Virus record (IMG/VR): IMGVR_UViG_3300048583_000043
Coordinates: 1-64,000 of that record
DNA: 64,000 nucleotides
DNA from: a virus
Strand: one strand, 5' to 3'
This document shows positions 1-8,844 of the stretch, in pieces. The position numbers were made by a program, and so were the translations under genes. Position 1 is the stretch's first letter. Each line of letters begins with the position of its first letter. The notes under the pieces are model-generated. The model did no database searches. It was not told where the DNA came from and was given only the letters and a program-made list of their open reading frames with translations.

Positions 1-51
1 ATGCGTTCTGGACGTTTTATTTACGACCTAACCGGGGGCGGAAGAAACTAG
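1..51 (+). CDS. C-terminal end of a gene cut by the window edge, probably the scaffolding protein
   Basis: Frame 1 is open from the first base and ends in TAG after 16 codons (ending TGGGRN). It lies just before the capsid gene, where a podovirus scaffold gene ends. The scaffold gene that starts at 63,460 runs off the right edge, so this is probably its last part on a circular map. It could also be the end of another small gene. Confidence 0.5.
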   Translation: MRSGRFIYDLTGGGRN

Positions 52-89
52 TAATTTAGTTTCATAACACAAGATCACCCGATAAAGGA

Positions 90-132
90 GCCGGGGAGGG
101 GCTTTGCTCTTCCCCCTCCCTCTTGAGTCGGC
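90..132 (+). terminator. GC-rich hairpin between scaffold and capsid
   Basis: An 8-bp stem (GGGAGGGG, 94-101, with CCCCTCCC, 113-120) is enclosed by a GCC/GGC pair. No clear U-run follows, so it is more likely a partial terminator, RNA-processing or stability element that sets capsid mRNA level than a full stop. Confidence 0.45.
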
Positions 133-178
133 CCTATGTGTTGGTGGTCGGTAATTTTCCATCAACAATGAGGATAAA

Positions 179-1249
179 ATGGCTTTTAAAACTGCTGCCG
201 GTCACGGCAACCTACCTAATGGCAACTTCTCGCCAGTAATTTTCTCGAAGAAGGCACAGCTTGCTTTTCGTCGGGCCTCTGTTGTAGCCTCGGTTACAAA
301 CAGCGAATACATGGGTGAACTGAATAGCTACGGCGACGCTGTTCGTATTATCCGTGAACCCCAAATTCAAATCCGCGACTATTCACGCGGTAAGGTAATT
401 CAGCCTCAGGATCTGATCGACGAAGATTACACCCTCGTCATCGACCAAGGCCAAGAGTTTGCCTTCAAGATCGAAGATGTTGAAAAGGCTCATTCGCACA
501 TCAACTGGATGGCTCTCGCAACTGATCGTGCTGGTTTCAACCTTCGTGATCGTTACGACGCCGAAGTCCTTGGCTATATGAGCGGCTTTAAGTTTGCCAC
601 TGTTGACGCTTCTTTTGCAAGCGTTGCTCGTGTTCTTGCTGACATGCCCGGCACCCGTGCTGTTGCTGCTGCTGGTGTAGACGAACTTCTGACTTCGATG
701 AAACTCAACCGTGGTTCTTTCATCTCAGCCGGTGGTGACAACTCAATTCCTGTCGCTCCTCGGTTCCCCGGTGCTCAGACCAAACCCACTGACAACGTTT
801 CTCCTCTTACTATTATGGCTCGTATGGCTCGTCAGCTTGACCTGCAAAACGTTCCTAAAGAGGGCCGTTGGCTCATCATCGACCCAGTGTTTGAAGAGAT
901 GCTGAAAGATGAAGATAGCCGCGTAATGAACAACGACTTCGTTGAAAAAGGTGGTCTGAAGAATGGCATGATCGCCAAGAACCTGCATGGTTTTGACATC
1001 TACATGTCCAACTCCCTGCCTCGCGTTGGTACTGGTCCTGCCACTGTCGGTGCAACCGCTCAGAACGCTAACTATGGTGTTCTCATTGCCGGTCATAAGG
1101 GTGCTGTTGCCACTGCCGAAAACCTGACCAAAACTGAGACTCTTCGTGCTCAAGATTTCTTCGGTGACATTGTTCGTGGCCTCCACATCTATGCCCGTAA
1201 GATTCTTCGTCCTGAGGGCATCGTAACCGCTAAATACAACGTAGCCTAA
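179..1249 (+). CDS. Major capsid protein
   Basis: Predicted head shell protein of 356 aa, the usual size for podovirus capsid proteins of the T7/P22 type. The order scaffold, capsid, small glycine/alanine-rich head protein, tail-tube adaptor is the standard podovirus arrangement. The start ATG follows AATGAGGATAAA, which contains a GAGG ribosome site. Codon use is visibly different from the neighbours: strongly biased and GC-richer (many GGC, CGT, AAC, CTG), as expected for the most highly expressed gene. Family assignment rests on position and overall character; I did not align it. Confidence 0.88.
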   Translation: MAFKTAAGHGNLPNGNFSPVIFSKKAQLAFRRASVVASVTNSEYMGELNSYGDAVRIIREPQIQIRDYSRGKVIQPQDLIDEDYTLVIDQGQEFAFKIEDVEKAHSHINWMALATDRAGFNLRDRYDAEVLGYMSGFKFATVDASFASVARVLADMPGTRAVAAAGVDELLTSMKLNRGSFISAGGDNSIPVAPRFPGAQTKPTDNVSPLTIMARMARQLDLQNVPKEGRWLIIDPVFEEMLKDEDSRVMNNDFVEKGGLKNGMIAKNLHGFDIYMSNSLPRVGTGPATVGATAQNANYGVLIAGHKGAVATAENLTKTETLRAQDFFGDIVRGLHIYARKILRPEGIVTAKYNVA

Positions 1250-1261
1250 TAGGAGAAATGA

Positions 1262-1720
1262 ATGCCAACAATTAACATTCTTAACCGCGTCGCCTCGGGC
1301 CAGCTTGATGCTGGCCATATGGCTAACGCTCGTGTCATCGATTTTGTGATTGCTCACGGTGTTGATGCTACCATGGGCACTGCTACTGACGATATCGCAC
1401 TAGGTCTTCTGCCAGAAGGTGCAATTGTCGTAGGTGGTACAGTGCAACAGGTTGTTGTAGGTACTGGTACTGGCACCCTCGCGCTCCGTGTGGGTACTAC
1501 AGCCATCACTGGCACCCTAGCTTCCACAGCCGCTGTAAACACTGTCGCAGCCAGCGTTCCTGCTGCTATCCCTCTGGTTGTTCCCGCAGGTGGTGCAGAA
1601 CTCAACCTGCTTGGTGCTACCGCCGTTCGTAACGATGGTGTCACTCGTGTCAGCGTTGTTATTGTCGAAGGTGATCGTTCGCCTCGTAGACCCTCTGTAG
1701 CCGCAAGAGACGCAGTGTAA
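1262..1720 (+). CDS. Probable head decoration protein
   Basis: A 152-aa protein rich in Ala, Gly, Val and Thr, without Cys, and with a beta-rich pattern in its middle (repeated VGTGTG/GTLA-like runs). It follows the capsid gene by 12 bases, is preceded by GGAGAAATGA, and shares the capsid gene's biased codon use. A strong terminator follows, so it closes the capsid transcript. Position and composition suggest a head decoration or fibre protein; no catalytic motif is visible. Confidence 0.55.
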   Translation: MPTINILNRVASGQLDAGHMANARVIDFVIAHGVDATMGTATDDIALGLLPEGAIVVGGTVQQVVVGTGTGTLALRVGTTAITGTLASTAAVNTVAASVPAAIPLVVPAGGAELNLLGATAVRNDGVTRVSVVIVEGDRSPRRPSVAARDAV

Positions 1721-1728
1721 TAAGAAGG

Positions 1729-1759
1729 GGGGCAGGGGGACGCCTCCTGCCCCTTTTTT
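1729..1759 (+). terminator. Rho-independent terminator after the capsid genes
   Basis: GGGGCAGG (1729-1736) pairs with CCTGCCCC (1746-1753) and six T follow (1754-1759). It lies between the highly expressed head genes and the tail genes and probably limits read-through. Confidence 0.88.
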
Positions 1760-1775
1760 CTTGAATGGAGAGAGC

Positions 1776-2462
1776 ATGTACAACTTCCTTGAACTGACAA
1801 ACGCTGTAAATAAAAGAATGAATGAGGTACTGCTCACTGCTGCTAATTTTGACAGTGCAACAGGAATTCATTCAGATATTAAAAACTACATCAATCTGGC
1901 TATCAACCGTATTGGTCGTGAAGAGATTGAATGGCCTTTCTATCATCAGAAGTTTACTGAAACACTAGTAGCTAATTCAGATGGTAACGTGGCTTTCCCC
2001 GCGAGTGTTACAAACATCGCCCTTGATACGTTTATTTTGCCAGCAAATGACACATTAAACGTAGAAACAAAAAAATTAAAACCCCTCGACTACGAGGAAT
2101 ATCTGGAAAAACATTCTTACCAGAATTTGGAACCTGCAAAATATGCAAGCGTACCAGAGTTTGTAGTAAGAACCCGCAATCTAAGCTATATAGTAACTCC
2201 ACCCCCTGACTCTGCCTACAACATTATTTTTGAGGCATACGTAAATCCATCCGACCTTGTGGCATGGGACGATGTTCCCGTGTTACCAGAAAGTTTTAAA
2301 TGGGTTATTGTAGAGGGGGCTATGTATTATGCCTACACCTTTAAAGGGGCTATTGAAGAAGCAGGGGCTTCAAACACTTTGTTCCAAGAAGGTATTAAAC
2401 AACTAAGAAAAACTTATATTAACAGAACTGAGTACGTACGTTCTGCTGTCATTGGGAGGTAA
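1776..2462 (+). CDS. Tail tubular protein A-like head-tail adaptor
   Basis: Predicted adaptor of 228 aa that joins the portal to the tail nozzle, the role of T7 gp11. Visible features fit that family: an N-terminal helix with EVLLTAANFD, then INLAINRIGREEIEWPF, a central beta region, and a C-terminal helix ending in an Arg-rich tail. ATG at 1776 is chosen because GGAGAGAGC lies directly before it; a TTG at 1761 would add five residues. The nozzle protein follows two bases later. Confidence 0.78.
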   Translation: MYNFLELTNAVNKRMNEVLLTAANFDSATGIHSDIKNYINLAINRIGREEIEWPFYHQKFTETLVANSDGNVAFPASVTNIALDTFILPANDTLNVETKKLKPLDYEEYLEKHSYQNLEPAKYASVPEFVVRTRNLSYIVTPPPDSAYNIIFEAYVNPSDLVAWDDVPVLPESFKWVIVEGAMYYAYTFKGAIEEAGASNTLFQEGIKQLRKTYINRTEYVRSAVIGR

Positions 2463-2464
2463 AT

Positions 2465-3979
2465 ATGCCCATCAATTGGCAAACCTACCCAGTGAAGTTG
2501 GAAGGTGGTTTAATCCTTAATGAAGGCAGGATTGAACAGGGCATTAATAAGCCAGGAAGTGCTATCTCCTTAGTTAATTTTGAATCTGATGTTGAAGGTG
2601 GCTATTCCAAAATTAAAGGGTTTATCAAGTTTGATGATGCTGCCGTTCCGGGCACTGGACAAATTTGGAGTTCGATTGCTTTATCATCTACAGAAACTCT
2701 CGCTTGCAGAGGAAACCAGCATTACTATTCAACAAGGGCAGGGTGGACTTCTAAATTAACTCTTAGTTCAACACCCATTGGTAAAACTCGTCATTGTCAT
2801 TATAAATGGTCATCTGCTAGACGTACGGTTATTGTAGACAGTACAAATAACCCAGTGTTTTTTGATCATGTAGCAAAAACAATGTCAAGTATGGCCAGCC
2901 CTCCTACAGAGGTTCAATCAGCGCAAGGTGTTGTAGAGTTTAAAAACCATTTGTTCTTCTCAAAGAATAACTATTTGACATTTACAGCCCCTTTCACTGA
3001 AGATGATTTTGATGTGGGAGATGGAGCAGGGCAAATCAATATTGGTGACGATATCATTGGTATGATTGTTTTTAGAGAGCAGTTATTTATTTTCTGTGCT
3101 AACAGCATCTATCGAATTTCAGGCACCAGTTCTTCAAATTTTAATTTGGACCCAGTCACCACAAACACAGGGTGCGTTTCAGGAGACACTATTCAAGAGG
3201 TAGGTGGAGATATTGTTTACCTTGCTCCTGATGGTGTGCGCTTTCTCAGTGCATCAGAACGAAATAATGATTTTGGTTTAAGCAGGGCCTCTGAAGCAAT
3301 CCAGAAAAAAGTTGTAAATCTGCTGAAAAACAATAGTGTTTTTTCATCTATTACATTGCCTGGCAAAAATCAATACAGGTTGTTCTCTTTTTCATCTTCT
3401 ATCCCCGCTTCAGAAGCTCTGGGCTATCTTGGTGTGTTTTATTCCAACCAAAGCAGTTCAATGGTTAGTTGGTCAGAACTTTTAGGATTAAAAGTTTACA
3501 ACGTAAGCAGGTTTCAAGAAGGTAATAGTGATTTGATTGTGTTTTGTTCTGATCTAGGGTTTATCTATCAGATGGAAGTGGGTTTTGCTTTTGATGGAGC
3601 TCCTATTTCTTGTGAGTTTCAAACTCCTTACATTCCTATTTCAGACCCTTTAATTAGGAAAACAATCTATTCTCAAACCCTCTATACAAAAACAGAGGGG
3701 TTGTTTAGTTTAGATCTTCAACCTTTATTTGATTACAATGTTGGTTCAATTATACCACCCTCCGTGAGATTTGAGAATTTTCAAGACTCTTCTTTCTGGA
3801 ATGGTTTTAATTGGAACTCAGGAGTTTGGTCAAGTTCTCAACTAAATCAGGTGGATTTTAAAACCAAATTGCTAGGCAGTTTCTTTACCATCTCTTTCAA
3901 ATACAGTGAAAGTTCGGTCAATCCTGCTTTTAACTTAAACTTTATAATGTTAGAATACAAAGACAACGATAGGAGATAG
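2465..3979 (+). CDS. Tail nozzle / tail stabilization protein
   Basis: A 504-aa protein that opens with a tail nozzle-like segment (GGLILNEGRIEQGI, then VNFESDVEGGYSKIKG) and continues as beta strands with aromatic residues, as in P22 gp10/T7 gp12-like nozzle proteins. It follows the adaptor gene by two bases after GGGAGGTAA. Its predicted role is to form the lower tail tube through which DNA leaves. Assignment is by pattern and gene order. Confidence 0.7.
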   Translation: MPINWQTYPVKLEGGLILNEGRIEQGINKPGSAISLVNFESDVEGGYSKIKGFIKFDDAAVPGTGQIWSSIALSSTETLACRGNQHYYSTRAGWTSKLTLSSTPIGKTRHCHYKWSSARRTVIVDSTNNPVFFDHVAKTMSSMASPPTEVQSAQGVVEFKNHLFFSKNNYLTFTAPFTEDDFDVGDGAGQINIGDDIIGMIVFREQLFIFCANSIYRISGTSSSNFNLDPVTTNTGCVSGDTIQEVGGDIVYLAPDGVRFLSASERNNDFGLSRASEAIQKKVVNLLKNNSVFSSITLPGKNQYRLFSFSSSIPASEALGYLGVFYSNQSSSMVSWSELLGLKVYNVSRFQEGNSDLIVFCSDLGFIYQMEVGFAFDGAPISCEFQTPYIPISDPLIRKTIYSQTLYTKTEGLFSLDLQPLFDYNVGSIIPPSVRFENFQDSSFWNGFNWNSGVWSSSQLNQVDFKTKLLGSFFTISFKYSESSVNPAFNLNFIMLEYKDNDRR

Positions 3980-3980
3980 T

Positions 3981-5408
3981 ATGGCTGGTTATACAAGGAG
4001 AGACATCTCTAACAACATTGATGCTGGAAAATCTGCTAATGCTGAAGACCTTGATTTAGAATTCAATGGGGTTGAGGAGGCTTTTTCTGCGTTAAGTGGT
4101 CATAAACATGATGGTAGTGTAGGTGAAGGTGCTCCTATCACAGTAATTGGGCCTGCTCAACAATACGTTGCTTCTGCTAACAGTTTGTCCCCTGCATCAA
4201 ATAACAGCAGGGATTTGGGAACTACAGGTACAAGGTGGAAAGACCTTTGGCTTGCAGGTGTTGCAACAGCCACCTCTTTTATTGGTAATATCACCTCTGC
4301 ACTAGCTACTATTACAGGCGGTACAATCAATGGGACGAGCGTAGGAGCCACTACAGCAAGTACGGTGAGGGGTACTACCATCACAGCCACTACAGGCTTT
4401 GTAGGGCCCCTTACAGGCGCTGTAACAGGGGATACTACAGGGGCTCATAACGGAGTTGTAGGCAATGTAACCCCTGCGGCGGGCACATTTACCACTGTCA
4501 ATGCCTCAGGAGCCATTACTGGAAACTTAACTGGAAATAGCACAGGCAACCATAACGGATTGGTCGGCAACGTAACACCAGCCGCAGGGACTTTTACTAC
4601 CATCAACGCATCAGGTGCTATTACAGGAAACACCACTGGTACGCACAACGGAGCTGTCGGGAACGTTACACCTTCCACAGGTGTTTTTACCACTCTTTCG
4701 GCCTCTGGTGCATCTACACTCACTGGCTTAGTTACTGGCCCTGGGGGTTTTACAGGCCCTGTAAACGGCACAGTGGGGGCTACGACACCTAGTACAGGGG
4801 TGTTTACTACAATCACCTCTTCGGGCACTGTTACAGGCTCCGGTTTCTTTGGGCAACTTGGCACCTCTGGGTCAAGACAGCCTGCTTTTGTAAGCAGCAT
4901 TAATGCCTCCTTGCCATCCACTTTTCAAGACTCTGTGGCTGTCTCCTCTGGTGATCTGTCTGTCTCCTCTGGCAACCTTATTATGGCATCCGGGACGGTC
5001 ACAGCTAACACAGCAAACTTTTCTACAAACATCACCGTAAATAGCCGTACAGCATATCACAGAGGTAATATTGTTGCAACGGTCGGAGAGTCTGGTGGTA
5101 TTCCCACAGGAGGTGTTGTCCAAAAAGGTTCAAACGTAAACGGGGAATTTGTAAAATTTGCTGATGGCACCCTTATTTGCTGGCACTCACTTCTCACTTC
5201 TGCCTCGGCAGGTGTTACTTGGACCTACCCAGAACCTTTTATAAATAACAGCACTCTCTCAGTTGTAGCAAGCCCTGCTGCCACGACCCCAAGAGTTGCT
5301 TGTACGACAGCAATCACTGCTACAAACATTGAGGTGTCTGGTTGGGACTTAGCCAGTGCAAGACAGTCTTTCACTGTTAGAATGATTGCGACAGGCCGGT
5401 GGTTCTAA
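3981..5408 (+). CDS. Tail fibre protein with glycine-rich repeats
   Basis: A 475-aa fibre. The N-terminus (about 1-60) has the pattern RRDISNNIDAG, DLDLEFNGVEEAF and GHKHDGS often seen in virion-anchoring domains of podovirus fibres. Residues about 120-290 hold repeated units of the type VGNVTPAAGTFTT followed by ASGAITG, probably a slender shaft. The C-terminus ends in MIATGRWF. The start overlaps the end of the nozzle gene region closely, behind GATAGGAGATAGT. A second stretch ending VAVGRWF at 56,988 has a related terminus (see there). Confidence 0.8.
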   Translation: MAGYTRRDISNNIDAGKSANAEDLDLEFNGVEEAFSALSGHKHDGSVGEGAPITVIGPAQQYVASANSLSPASNNSRDLGTTGTRWKDLWLAGVATATSFIGNITSALATITGGTINGTSVGATTASTVRGTTITATTGFVGPLTGAVTGDTTGAHNGVVGNVTPAAGTFTTVNASGAITGNLTGNSTGNHNGLVGNVTPAAGTFTTINASGAITGNTTGTHNGAVGNVTPSTGVFTTLSASGASTLTGLVTGPGGFTGPVNGTVGATTPSTGVFTTITSSGTVTGSGFFGQLGTSGSRQPAFVSSINASLPSTFQDSVAVSSGDLSVSSGNLIMASGTVTANTANFSTNITVNSRTAYHRGNIVATVGESGGIPTGGVVQKGSNVNGEFVKFADGTLICWHSLLTSASAGVTWTYPEPFINNSTLSVVASPAATTPRVACTTAITATNIEVSGWDLASARQSFTVRMIATGRWF

Positions 5409-5409
5409 A

Positions 5410-5634
5410 ATGGAATTGTTTCAGTTTATTCTTGATTACTATTTTATTCCTGTTTTAGCATGGCTCGCCTTTCTTCACATGAAACAACAGCAGCATGATG
5501 TAATTCTTAGCGTTCTTGAAAGACAAATCAAAAATGATAAAGAGTCTCATGCTAGTGATATGGACAAATTAAATGAGATGGTTAACCGCATTTATACAAA
5601 ACTTGACAAGATCGAAGACTTCCTTCGTAAGTAG
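5410..5634 (+). CDS. Small membrane-anchored coiled-coil protein, possible holin or spanin
   Basis: A 74-aa protein with an N-terminal hydrophobic segment (about 5-22, FILDYYFIPVLAWLAFL) and then a charged, helical coiled-coil-like region to the end. It lies between the fibre and the endolysin. The topology fits an XhlA-like haemolysin/holin accessory or an inner-membrane spanin; no lipobox partner was found, so the exact role is open. ATG at 5410 directly follows the fibre stop. Confidence 0.6.
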   Translation: MELFQFILDYYFIPVLAWLAFLHMKQQQHDVILSVLERQIKNDKESHASDMDKLNEMVNRIYTKLDKIEDFLRK

Positions 5635-6433
5635 CCCTTTCATTAATGCTATCAACACATCGTTGTTTGCAGGGAAAGCCACTAGTAAACAGATTGAGGG
5701 CCTGACCAACCTTTTTCAAGAAACCTCTCATCTTCCTGTAAATCAGAGAGCTTATCTTTTTGCCACCACTTATCATGAAACAGCTCGAACAATGCAACCT
5801 ATTACAGAGTATGGCAGTGTTCGTTATTTTGATAAGTATGACACAGGCAGGTTGGCTGCGGCCCTTGGTAATACTCCTCAAGCTGATGGAGATGGTTACA
5901 TGTACCGGGGTCGTGGGTATGTACAAATCACTGGTAAAGCAAACTATAGTAAAGCCTCAAAAAAACTAGGCGTAGATTTGGTTAAAAATCCTGATCTTGC
6001 TCTCAACCCTTCTCATGCTGCTAAAATTTTGATCAATGGTTGTTTAGAAGGTTGGTTTACCGGGAAAAAACTTTCTGACTATTTAAATAGCAGAACTACA
6101 GATTACATCAACGCCCGGAGGGTTGTTAACGGAACTGATAAAGCTTCGTTAATTGCAGATTATGCAAAACAATTTGAAAAGGCTTTATTAGGGAGTCCTA
6201 AAATGGGTTTAGTTAAACAAGCGAGCCTTCGTCCTACAAGAAAGGTGGCAGCAGTGGGTTGGTCAGCAATCTTTGGCCCCATTATCGCTGCAATTGTTGC
6301 TCCATACCTTCCCGGTATGTCAGAGGCATGTGGTGGTGAGCTAGGTGCTGCAATTGTTGGAGCTGGCGTTGCTGCCTCTCAGGGTGTGCTTTCTTTCATT
6401 TTTGGTTATAAAACACTCGAAAGAGCAGAATAA
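5573..6433 (+). CDS. GH19 chitinase-like endolysin with a C-terminal membrane region
   Basis: Predicted cell-wall hydrolase for lysis. The catalytic part (about 30-205) has the family 19 pattern: YHETARTMQPITEYGS with the catalytic Glu, RYFDKYD, then GDGYMYRGRGYVQITG and the NPDLALNP segment. After residue about 215 comes an unusual tail with two hydrophobic stretches (GWSAIFGPIIAAIVAPYLP and LGAAIVGAGVAASQGVLSF), which look membrane-spanning. The ATG at 5573 overlaps the previous gene by 62 bases and has a weak ribosome site; a TTG near 5603 is an alternative start. Confidence 0.82.
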   Translation: MRWLTAFIQNLTRSKTSFVSSPFINAINTSLFAGKATSKQIEGLTNLFQETSHLPVNQRAYLFATTYHETARTMQPITEYGSVRYFDKYDTGRLAAALGNTPQADGDGYMYRGRGYVQITGKANYSKASKKLGVDLVKNPDLALNPSHAAKILINGCLEGWFTGKKLSDYLNSRTTDYINARRVVNGTDKASLIADYAKQFEKALLGSPKMGLVKQASLRPTRKVAAVGWSAIFGPIIAAIVAPYLPGMSEACGGELGAAIVGAGVAASQGVLSFIFGYKTLERAE

Positions 6434-6444
6434 TAGAGGAATAG

Positions 6445-8025
6445 ATGGCTATTTTCAAAGGCTTTAACGATGCACAGAAAGAGGTTTTAGCCAGGAAAAT
6501 GGGCTATAAAGGAGATATGTCTGAATTCCCCTCTTTTATCCAGAGTAATCCTAAAGCTCAGGAAAAATGGACTGAGTACGAAGACATTGCTAAGAAAAGA
6601 ATTGAAAGAAAATTTGCATCAGGGGGGGATGTGTCAGGAGGTGATACATGGTTTGAAGATTATCAAAATCGTCAAAACCCCTCCGTCCCTGATCAACGCC
6701 CTCCTACAACTGAGGATACTACCCCGCCTAAACCTAGCACACCTTCTAAACCTAACACCACCCCCATCCAATCAGGGTCAATTAACGAGTCGACACAGTT
6801 TATTGCTCCTAATATGAATTCTACGGGCTCTCAGTTAGATCAACGTATGTTGAACAATCCAGAATCTTTTGTTCCTAACGTAGAAGTTGAGAGAATGAGG
6901 GTCAGTCAAAACGAAATCATTAACCCTGCCACTGGGGATGTGCAAGCTAGAAATCCTATTCAAGCCTCTACAGCTCAAACAGCGACAGCTACAAGTTCTC
7001 CAAAGACTGATGCACAAACAGTTACTACAGCCACTAGTACACCAGAGGTGAGACAAGAACTAGACGGGCTCCAAGCGGCTAAAGGAACCGTAAGTCAGCA
7101 GGCTCAAGTAGAGGCTGCCACTGCTTTGCCATCTGCTAATGCCACTGTACAAGGGCAACTTGAAGGGTTGATGAAGCAGTTTGAAGGGGGCCAAACCCCT
7201 GCGTGGGCTGCTGGCGCTATGAGGATGGCTAACACTATCATGGGAGATAGAGGCATGGGAGCCTCCACCATGGCTGGAAGTGCCATTACACAAGCTGCTA
7301 TGGAAAGTGCTATTCAGATTGCTGCTCAAGACGCTGCGACATTCTCAGCTTTTGAGATGAAGAACTTGGATAACAGACAACAAGCTCGTCTAATCAATGC
7401 TCAAAGTTTTCTCCAGATGGATTTGGCCAATCTTGAAAATGAACAGCGCACTACGTTGTTTAAAAGTCAAGGGATGATCCAATCTATCCTTAGTGATACA
7501 GCAGCAGAAAATGCTTCTAAGCAGTTTAATGCTTCTAGCCAACAGCAAAACGATCAGTTCTTTGCTAACATGAAGACGCAGGTTAGTCAGTTTAATGCTG
7601 GTCAACAAAACGCTATGAGACAATTTAACACTGATCAGGTTAATAGTGTTAAAACTTTTAACGCTCAGATGTTAGCTCAAAGAGATCAGTTTAACGCCTC
7701 TAATAGATTGATCATTGCCCAATCAAATGCTCAGTGGAGACGCTCTGTAACTACAGCTAATAATGCTACAGTTAATGAAGCTAACAGGATAGAAGCTCAG
7801 GCGGCTGTTGGGATGAGCATGGCTGCATACGAGAACATGCAACAAAGAGAAAGAGATTTTTATTCTTTTGCTTTTACAGCAGGTGAGAACGCACAACAAA
7901 GGGCAGCTAATCTTTTGGAAGCGCAAATGGGGGATAGGAACGACCGAAGGAGTGCTATGTACGGAGCCTTAGGTAGTTTGGCTGGTACAATTATACAAAA
8001 CGTAGCAAGCAAGTGGTTTGATTAG
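6445..8025 (+). CDS. Internal virion / ejection protein, coiled-coil rich
   Basis: A 526-aa protein with a Pro/Thr-rich linker (about 80-115) and a long helical C-terminal half rich in Gln, Asn and Ala, with recurring QFNAS/QFNAGQQ/QFNTDQ-like heptads (about 350-430). It is the first of five tightly packed genes before the terminator at 13,984. That position and composition match podovirus internal core proteins that are ejected into the host. No enzymatic motif is visible. Confidence 0.65.
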   Translation: MAIFKGFNDAQKEVLARKMGYKGDMSEFPSFIQSNPKAQEKWTEYEDIAKKRIERKFASGGDVSGGDTWFEDYQNRQNPSVPDQRPPTTEDTTPPKPSTPSKPNTTPIQSGSINESTQFIAPNMNSTGSQLDQRMLNNPESFVPNVEVERMRVSQNEIINPATGDVQARNPIQASTAQTATATSSPKTDAQTVTTATSTPEVRQELDGLQAAKGTVSQQAQVEAATALPSANATVQGQLEGLMKQFEGGQTPAWAAGAMRMANTIMGDRGMGASTMAGSAITQAAMESAIQIAAQDAATFSAFEMKNLDNRQQARLINAQSFLQMDLANLENEQRTTLFKSQGMIQSILSDTAAENASKQFNASSQQQNDQFFANMKTQVSQFNAGQQNAMRQFNTDQVNSVKTFNAQMLAQRDQFNASNRLIIAQSNAQWRRSVTTANNATVNEANRIEAQAAVGMSMAAYENMQQRERDFYSFAFTAGENAQQRAANLLEAQMGDRNDRRSAMYGALGSLAGTIIQNVASKWFD

Positions 8026-8034
8026 GGGGCTTAA

Positions 8035-8844
8035 GTGGATTACAAAAAAGCACTAGATAAGCTCAGACAAGAGGTGTTTACAGAGTCTCCTGTCACACAA
8101 CAGGTTAGGCAATCATCTCTCATCCCGATGAGGACAAAACAATCTGCCCCCACAGAGGATATTCTAGCAACGTCTAAAGAATGGTTGCGTTCTATCAGAG
8201 CTTCGTCTGAACAACTGAGCAAGAAAAAAGAACGCCCTACTGGCGGCTTTGCTCAGGGGTTAGCAGACTCAATTAGTAAGCCTGTTACAGAACAACGAGA
8301 GGGCAATCAGCCTCCTGAGCAACCTCGACAAGAGGGCCCTAGTTTTGAACGTCAAGGTAGGAGCCCTTCTCCTGAGGCTCAGTCTTTCCTTTCCATCATG
8401 GATAAGCACGAAGGAGGCGGTGACTACGACACCCTATTTGGTCATTCTCAAAGAGAAGGCCGCACTTTTAATGGTGTGAGAGTTAGTGAAATGACTATTG
8501 GCCAGATCAAACAATTCTCTAACCCCTCGGGGGAATATGGCCAATGGGTAAAGGGGGAATTGGGTAGAATGGGTCTTAGAGCCAGAGTTGCCACCCCAAT
8601 GGGTCGTTATCAATTTGTAGGGTCTACATTGTCAAATGTTGCTAAAAGCATGGGGTTGTCAGACGACACTGTATTCACCCCCGAGGTTCAAGACCAAATG
8701 TTTGAATACTACTTAAGACAAAATATCAACGAAGCAGATACAATCGAAGGAAAGGTTGCTGCTGTCAGGGGCGCTTGGGAAGGTTTTAAAAACGTTCCTA
8801 CTGAAACCTTAGCCAACCTTATCCAACAATATGAGAGGTCTTAA
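8035..8844 (+). CDS. Virion-associated lysozyme-like protein
   Basis: A 269-aa protein with a disordered N-terminal third and a C-terminal muramidase-like domain (about 120-269): FLSIMDKHEGGGDYDTLFG, then GQIKQFS, TPMGRYQFVGSTL and QDQMFEYYL. This matches phage lysozyme/muramidase proteins of the GH24-like type, with the Glu of KHEGG as likely catalytic residue. In the internal-protein block it probably opens the wall during DNA entry, while the GH19 protein acts at lysis. The start is GTG behind AGGGGGCTTAA. Confidence 0.72.
   Translation: MDYKKALDKLRQEVFTESPVTQQVRQSSLIPMRTKQSAPTEDILATSKEWLRSIRASSEQLSKKKERPTGGFAQGLADSISKPVTEQREGNQPPEQPRQEGPSFERQGRSPSPEAQSFLSIMDKHEGGGDYDTLFGHSQREGRTFNGVRVSEMTIGQIKQFSNPSGEYGQWVKGELGRMGLRARVATPMGRYQFVGSTLSNVAKSMGLSDDTVFTPEVQDQMFEYYLRQNINEADTIEGKVAAVRGAWEGFKNVPTETLANLIQQYERS

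Noticed and set aside
4445-4921. Long open frames opposite the fibre genes (also near 49,422, 51,381 and 55,070)
   Set aside because: They mirror repetitive Gly/Ala/Thr codons of the fibres on the other strand, have low-complexity Val/Pro/Ala products and no ribosome sites.
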